DNA from: Eubacterium sp.
Lineage (GTDB): Bacteria; Bacillota_A; Clostridia; Peptostreptococcales; Anaerovoracaceae
Reading direction: 5' to 3'
Assembly: GCA_017425345.1 (NCBI GenBank)
Contig: JAFOML010000020.1
Location: 1 to 17,580 of the forward strand
DNA: 17,580 nucleotides
Below are positions 14,141 to 17,580 of the stretch, piece after piece; positions within the stretch are counted from its first letter, which is position 1; every line of letters begins with the position of its first letter. The translations under genes were made by a program, and so were the position numbers. A model generated the notes under the pieces. That model was not told where the DNA came from. It made no database searches and was given only the letters and a program-made list of their open reading frames with translations.

Positions 14141-15202
14141 TTATTTAACGATCTTCTTGTCCTCATCGATCATGTCTCTGAAGTCACCCATGATAGCGTG
14201 CGGTACCGGGATGTCGATCATGGTCTTCAGACCAGGCGCAGCGTTGATGACGTGCGGAATGCAGTTCATGATCATAGCCATGGTTCCGATTCCTCCCTCG
14301 ATCTCCGGGTTGTTCGCCATGTTTACCGGCGGAACGGAATCCAGGATAACGTAGTCGCCAGTGTGAACGCCTACCTGCTCCGGCTCGATCTGCTGCGGAT
14401 GATCCATGTCGATCTTTCTCTCGCCGTCAACGATTCCCCAGCCCTTCATAGCAACGCCTGCTACGCTGCCAGCTGCTGCGAATCCATACGGAGACTTTCT
14501 GTCAACATCCGTAACGATCGGTTCCATGTCCTGTCCGAACTCGTCGAGCTTCCAGCCCAGAGCCTCGCACATCATGCCGATGGACTCAGCGAATCCAACG
14601 TGTCCAGCCATGGTGCCTGCAGCCTTTCTCTCGTTGAACTCTTCAACGGAGATGCCGATGCCCTGCTCTTCCATAACAGCCGGTCCGAACGGGGACAGGG
14701 AGTTAACTCTTCTGGATGTGATGTGATCTACGCTCTCGCAAGCTGCAGTCCACAGGATGACCAGCAGGTCCATGATCAGACCCGGGTTGATTCCGGTTCC
14801 GAGTACGGAGACGCCGTTCTTCTTTGCGCATTCGTCAAGCTTCTTAGCCAGTTCCGGCTCCTGAGCCTGCGGATAAGCCATTTCCTCAGCAGAGGTGATG
14901 ACGTTCATGCCTCTCTCCATAACGAAGACGAGCTTATCAAATACATCCTTTGTGAAGGAATTGGTGCATACTACGACGATGTCAGCAGCGCCCGGCTTGA
15001 TTACTTCCTCAGCGGTTCCGACGATAACGTCAGCTCTGTCGCCCTGCTCGATTCCAGGAACTACGTCATAGAGGTTCTTACCCAGCTTGTCGCCGATGTC
15101 GATAGCGCCTACGATGTCAACGCCCTTTTTCTTAGCCAGCATTTTACCGATTCCGCCGCCCATAGCGCCTAATCCCCAAAGGATTACCTGTACATTTTTC
15201 AT
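14141..15202 (-). CDS. ord: 2,4-diaminopentanoate dehydrogenase
   Basis: The product has 353 residues. It oxidatively deaminates (2R,4S)-2,4-diaminopentanoate to 2-amino-4-oxopentanoate, releasing ammonia and reducing NAD(P)+. The dinucleotide-binding loop is at the N-terminus (WGLGAMGGGIGKML, glycines 10, 12 and 15), followed by an acidic residue at the end of the second strand (GAIDIGDK). The fold is of the dihydrodipicolinate-reductase/amino-acid dehydrogenase type. The ATG at 15202 has AAGGAGAG about ten bases upstream. It is the first gene of the operon, about 100 bases downstream of the likely sigma-54 transcription start, and is followed by a strong hairpin that may set its message apart. 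Confidence 0.95.
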   Translation of the reverse strand: MKNVQVILWGLGAMGGGIGKMLAKKKGVDIVGAIDIGDKLGKNLYDVVPGIEQGDRADVIVGTAEEVIKPGAADIVVVCTNSFTKDVFDKLVFVMERGMNVITSAEEMAYPQAQEPELAKKLDECAKKNGVSVLGTGINPGLIMDLLVILWTAACESVDHITSRRVNSLSPFGPAVMEEQGIGISVEEFNERKAAGTMAGHVGFAESIGMMCEALGWKLDEFGQDMEPIVTDVDRKSPYGFAAAGSVAGVAMKGWGIVDGERKIDMDHPQQIEPEQVGVHTGDYVILDSVPPVNMANNPEIEGGIGTMAMIMNCIPHVINAAPGLKTMIDIPVPHAIMGDFRDMIDEDKKIVK

Positions 15203-15312
15203 TTGCTTTTCTCTCCTTTTCCTTACAGAATGTAAACGTACTTATTTCCAAATGCTTAAGCCCGGAAAGAGCCTACGCATATTGGGTGCGATTTCACACA
15301 ATTATATATTGA

Positions 15313-15329
15313 TGCAAACCCCGTGCCAA
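15313..15329 (-). promoter_or_regulatory. Sigma-54 promoter of the ornithine operon
   Basis: On the minus strand the sequence is TTGGCACGGGGTTTGCA. The invariant GG (15327-15326) and GC (15315-15314) are separated by exactly 10 bases, and the TGGCAC/TTGCA context is essentially consensus. Transcription should start near 15302, about 100 bases before ord. The adjacent gene encodes a sigma-54 activator. Confidence 0.93.
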
Positions 15330-15414
15330 CCTCAATCTTGTATACAGAACACTTGACTTGTCCTTAGAGACGGTTCTGGAACAAAATATAGTGGTTTATG
15401 GTCAAAAAAGCTCC

Positions 15415-15429
15415 TTTTTGTCACAAAAA
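15415..15429. promoter_or_regulatory. Odd-centred palindrome TTTTTGTCACAAAAA
   Basis: A perfect 15-base palindrome with a central C, lying between the activator sites and the sigma-54 promoter, about 86 bases upstream of the -24 element. It could be an operator for a second regulator, or form a hairpin with the neighbouring CAAAAAAG tract. I cannot match it to a known factor; it is not a Rex or CRP consensus. Confidence 0.35.
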
Positions 15430-15483
15430 TCACTTTATTGCTGAAAAATTTTCCTTTTCTGCGTTTCGCAGAGTGGTCAGCCC

Positions 15484-15520
15484 GCAAAACTATTTGCACT
15501 TTTGGAGCAAATATATTTGC
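15484..15520. promoter_or_regulatory. Paired upstream activator sites for the sigma-54 activator
   Basis: Two related palindromes, GCAAAACTATTTGC (15484-15497) and the perfect GCAAATATATTTGC (15507-15520), lie 23 bases apart centre to centre, about two helical turns. Both are followed by AC on the plus strand. They are 155-190 bp upstream of the -24 element, a normal distance for enhancer-binding proteins, and just after the activator stop codon. The rest of the 334-base gap to ord holds a small stem at 15458-15472 (TCTGCG/CGCAGA), the palindrome 15415-15429 and the sigma-54 promoter. Confidence 0.8.
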
Positions 15521-15536
15521 ACCTAGGGCCTTTTTC

Positions 15537-16931
15537 CTATCCGCTGATCCCGTATTTTTTCAGTTTATGCTGGAGCGTCTGCCTCTTGATCTGCAGGACA
15601 TCCGCAGCCCTGGAGATATTTCCGCTCTCTGTGATCATGACCTCCCGGATGATCTCCTTTTCCAGATTAGCCATATACTCGTTCAGCGGTCCCCGCCGCT
15701 GCCAGCTCTCCACGTCCTTCTCCAATCCGTCCATTTTGGATGGCATTTGCAGATGACGTTCAGTGAGCACGTGCTCCGTATCCGCCATGGCAACGGACTG
15801 CGCGATAATGTTCTCCAGCTCCCGGATATTGCCCGGATAATTGTAGCTGTTCAGCCGTTTCAGCGCGCCTTCCGATACCATCCAGAGCTCCTTCTTATAC
15901 CGCTCATCATACTTCGCGAGGAAGTGATCGACCAGGATCCGGATATCGTCCTTCCTTGCCCTGAGCGGCGGGATCGAAAGTCCAACGACGTTCAGACGGT
16001 AGTACAGGTCTCTTCGGAGTTTTCCCTCTGCGATCAGCTTCTCCGGCGGTTCATTGACCGTTGCTATGATACGGATATCGATCGGAATATCCTTGGTGCC
16101 GCCAACTCTTCGAATGTAAAACTCCTGCAGCACCCGCAGCAGCTTACTCTGCAGCTCGTACGGCATCGCGCTGATCTCGTCGAGAAGCAGTGTGCCCCCA
16201 TTGGCCTGTTCAAACAATCCGGCCCGGTCAACGGCGCCGGTAAATCCGCCCTTGGCCGTTCCGAACAGAATGCCTTCCAGAAGTGATTCCGGGATCGCCG
16301 CGCAGTTCTGCGCGAGAAACGGCTTATCTTTCCGCGGGCTGGCATAGTGTATGCTCTGCGCAAAGAGCTCCTTACCGGTTCCGGTCTCTCCATAAATAAA
16401 GACTCCGGCATCGCTCTTTGCCGCCCGCTTCGCCCGGTCGACGACCTTTCGAAGGGCTTCATTCTGTCCCTGAATATCGTCAAACGAATAATGCCGGATC
16501 TCACTCTCCTTCGCCTCACTGTGCGGCAGTTTATCCTCCTGCAGCTGCAGGATGGTATCACTCATCGTCCGGATGTTTGTGATATCATTCGCGACCTCGA
16601 TCGCTGCAACCGTGTGTCCGTCAACGACGACCGGCACCGTGCTGTTCACGGTCGTAACTTCCTTTCCGTACAGATTGGTATAGGTCTGCTGCTTATTCCT
16701 GGTCGAAATACCGCGGCGCAGCGCCTGGAACATCGTGCTCTGATTCAGGCTGATCCCCGGAAAGGCAATATTAAACTTCTCGCCGATCACGTCTTCCACA
16801 CTGATCTTCTCCGTGCTGGCCATCGCCTTGTTATAGAAGATCCCGACGCCGTCGTTATCGACGATATATACACCCTCTTCAATGAGTTCGATCAGTGCTT
16901 CGATGATCGCCTTATACTCCCGGTCATTCAT
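15537..16931 (-). CDS. ordR: Sigma-54-dependent activator (PAS, AAA+, Fis-type HTH), RocR-like; probable ornithine regulator
   Basis: The product has 464 residues. A PAS sensor fills about 10-120 (GVYIVDNDGVGIFYNKA, then VTTVNSTVPVVVDG). The AAA+ domain has Walker A GETGTGKE (181-188), Walker B GGTLLLDEIS (245-254) and RRDLYYRLNV (306-315) with the arginine finger. The sigma-54 contact loop reads GGFTGA at 228-233 instead of GAFTGA. A Fis-type helix-turn-helix ends the protein (about 438-460, ISRAADVLQIKRQTLQHKLK). It resembles RocR, which responds to ornithine or citrulline, and it sits directly before the sigma-54 promoter of the ornithine operon. The start at 16931 is favoured over 16937 because GGGAGG lies six bases before it. 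It overlaps the upstream HAD gene by 8 bases. The name OrdR is by analogy with clostridial ornithine clusters; the ligand is inferred. Confidence 0.88.
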   Translation of the reverse strand: MNDREYKAIIEALIELIEEGVYIVDNDGVGIFYNKAMASTEKISVEDVIGEKFNIAFPGISLNQSTMFQALRRGISTRNKQQTYTNLYGKEVTTVNSTVPVVVDGHTVAAIEVANDITNIRTMSDTILQLQEDKLPHSEAKESEIRHYSFDDIQGQNEALRKVVDRAKRAAKSDAGVFIYGETGTGKELFAQSIHYASPRKDKPFLAQNCAAIPESLLEGILFGTAKGGFTGAVDRAGLFEQANGGTLLLDEISAMPYELQSKLLRVLQEFYIRRVGGTKDIPIDIRIIATVNEPPEKLIAEGKLRRDLYYRLNVVGLSIPPLRARKDDIRILVDHFLAKYDERYKKELWMVSEGALKRLNSYNYPGNIRELENIIAQSVAMADTEHVLTERHLQMPSKMDGLEKDVESWQRRGPLNEYMANLEKEIIREVMITESGNISRAADVLQIKRQTLQHKLKKYGISG

Positions 16932-17580
16932 ATGCATCCTCCCGGTCCATTATACTATGAACGAGGCGAGCATGCAAATATTTTTGCACCTCTTTCAGGT
17001 CGTCAAATACCTCGTGCGCAAGCGCCCGGATTTCCTCATCCGGCTGCAGCTGGTCCGGCACCATCAGGGGTGTCATGCCTGCGGCTGCGGCGGCGCGGAT
17101 CCCGTTAAAGGAGTCCTCTATGACAAAACATGCATCCACCTCCATCCCAAGTCTCGCAGCTGCTGCAAGAAAGATATCCGGTGCCGGTTTGCCGGCCCTG
17201 ATCTGATCACCGCCGATGACGACACGGAAATAAGGCAGCAGTCCTGCATTGGCAAGCTCTCTCGTCACGACCTCCGCCCGTGTGGAAGAAGCCAGCGCCA
17301 TGGGCACGTTCTTCTCCGCGAGATCGGCCAGGATCTCCCGGGCGCCTGCCTTCTCCGGCAATCCTTCTTCTTCGACTCGTTTCCGGAAGATCGCTCTCAC
17401 TTCCTCCTGATATTCCGCCAGCGGAAAATCTTCTCCATAGCGGTTCCTGAACACTCTCTCCGCGGCAGGTTCCTTCAGGCCGATGCAGTTCTTCAGCGTT
17501 CCTTCAATGTCCTCGACCCCGTGCGCTTCTGCAACCGGGATCCAGCACTCGATGAGCAGTCTCTCGGTATCAAAGATCAC
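16924..17580 (-). CDS. HAD-IA hydrolase, beta-phosphoglucomutase-like, N-terminus missing
   Basis: The frame is open at the right edge; 218 residues are visible. The first codon is GTG and reads as valine of the motif I context (usually DxDGVIFDTE; here VIFDTERLL is visible), so only about ten residues are missing. Motif II is LASSTR, motif III the lysine in RAGKPAPDIF, motif IV VIEDSFNGIRAA. This is the beta-phosphoglucomutase/phosphatase-like branch of the HAD superfamily, acting on small phosphate esters in the cytosol. The substrate is undefined. Its last 8 bases overlap the start of the sigma-54 activator gene, and its 3' coding region carries that gene's probable promoter and a regulator site. 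Confidence 0.88.
   Translation of the reverse strand: MIFDTERLLIECWIPVAEAHGVEDIEGTLKNCIGLKEPAAERVFRNRYGEDFPLAEYQEEVRAIFRKRVEEEGLPEKAGAREILADLAEKNVPMALASSTRAEVVTRELANAGLLPYFRVVIGGDQIRAGKPAPDIFLAAAARLGMEVDACFVIEDSFNGIRAAAAAGMTPLMVPDQLQPDEEIRALAHEVFDDLKEVQKYLHARLVHSIMDREDAYE
16949..16987 (-). promoter_or_regulatory. Activator-gene promoter overlapped by a third activator site
   Basis: On the minus strand, TTGCAT (16977-16972), 17 bases, then consensus TATAAT (16954-16949) forms a promoter that would start just before the activator ATG. Its -35 region lies within the palindrome GCAAATATTTTTGC (plus strand, 16974-16987), which differs at one position from the perfect site at 15507-15520. On the minus strand the two share GGTGCAAA and ATATTTGC. 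All of this is inside the coding end of the HAD gene. Confidence 0.6.

Noticed and set aside
15203..15301. Riboswitch in the ord leader
   Set aside because: Only a 5-bp hairpin is visible in the approximately 100-base leader, and no cobalamin, lysine or T-box core is recognisable.
15458..15472. Terminator for the sigma-54 activator gene
   Set aside because: A 6-bp TCTGCG/CGCAGA stem with a 3-base loop is present, but the T-run is about ten bases away.

Overview
The window reads as Gram-positive, anaerobic, amino-acid-fermenting Clostridia. The grounds are a class B sortase, a sigma-54 activator of the RocR/PAS type, AGGAGG-like ribosome binding sites, and a complete oxidative L-ornithine degradation operon. 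The coding DNA is fairly GC-rich for the group. A member of Eubacteriales Family XIII/Anaerovoracaceae is possible, but I cannot fix the genus by eye.

Layout, left to right. Positions 1-156 are the end of a DMT/EamA transporter on +. Positions 157-685 hold no gene but are packed with palindromes: a 43-bp near-perfect palindrome, then three tandem 63-bp hairpin units at an exact 87-bp period whose stems show compensatory changes between copies. Positions 686-4693, all on -, hold a phosphoribosyltransferase, a thioesterase-like/HAD phosphatase fusion with an attenuator-like leader, a purine permease (PbuG/AzgA type) and a class B sortase whose stop codon overlaps the permease start. A divergent phosphohexomutase (4825-6399, +) ends in a bidirectional terminator. 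It is followed by a 170-bp multi-hairpin element (6444-6614) lying against the end of the ornithine operon.

The ornithine operon (15202 to 6616, all on -) runs ord, ortA-ortB, oraS-oraE, a MutL/GlmL-type reactivase, orr. Together the products racemise L-ornithine, rearrange D-ornithine to 2,4-diaminopentanoate with a B12/PLP aminomutase, deaminate it oxidatively, and cleave 2-amino-4-oxopentanoate with CoA to alanine and acetyl-CoA. A clear sigma-54 promoter (15313-15329) precedes ord. About 160-190 bp upstream of it are two palindromic sites that look like activator binding sites. The gene just upstream (15537-16931) encodes the PAS/AAA+/Fis-type activator. A third copy of the palindrome lies over the -35 region of the activator's own sigma-70 promoter, inside the 3' end of the preceding HAD phosphatase gene, which suggests autoregulation.

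The most notable pattern is that the ornithine operon is punctuated. Strong hairpins without U-tracts sit between ord and ortAB, between ortB and oraSE, and between oraE and the reactivase/racemase pair. They divide the message into its enzymatic units, and codon use also shifts at the last boundary.
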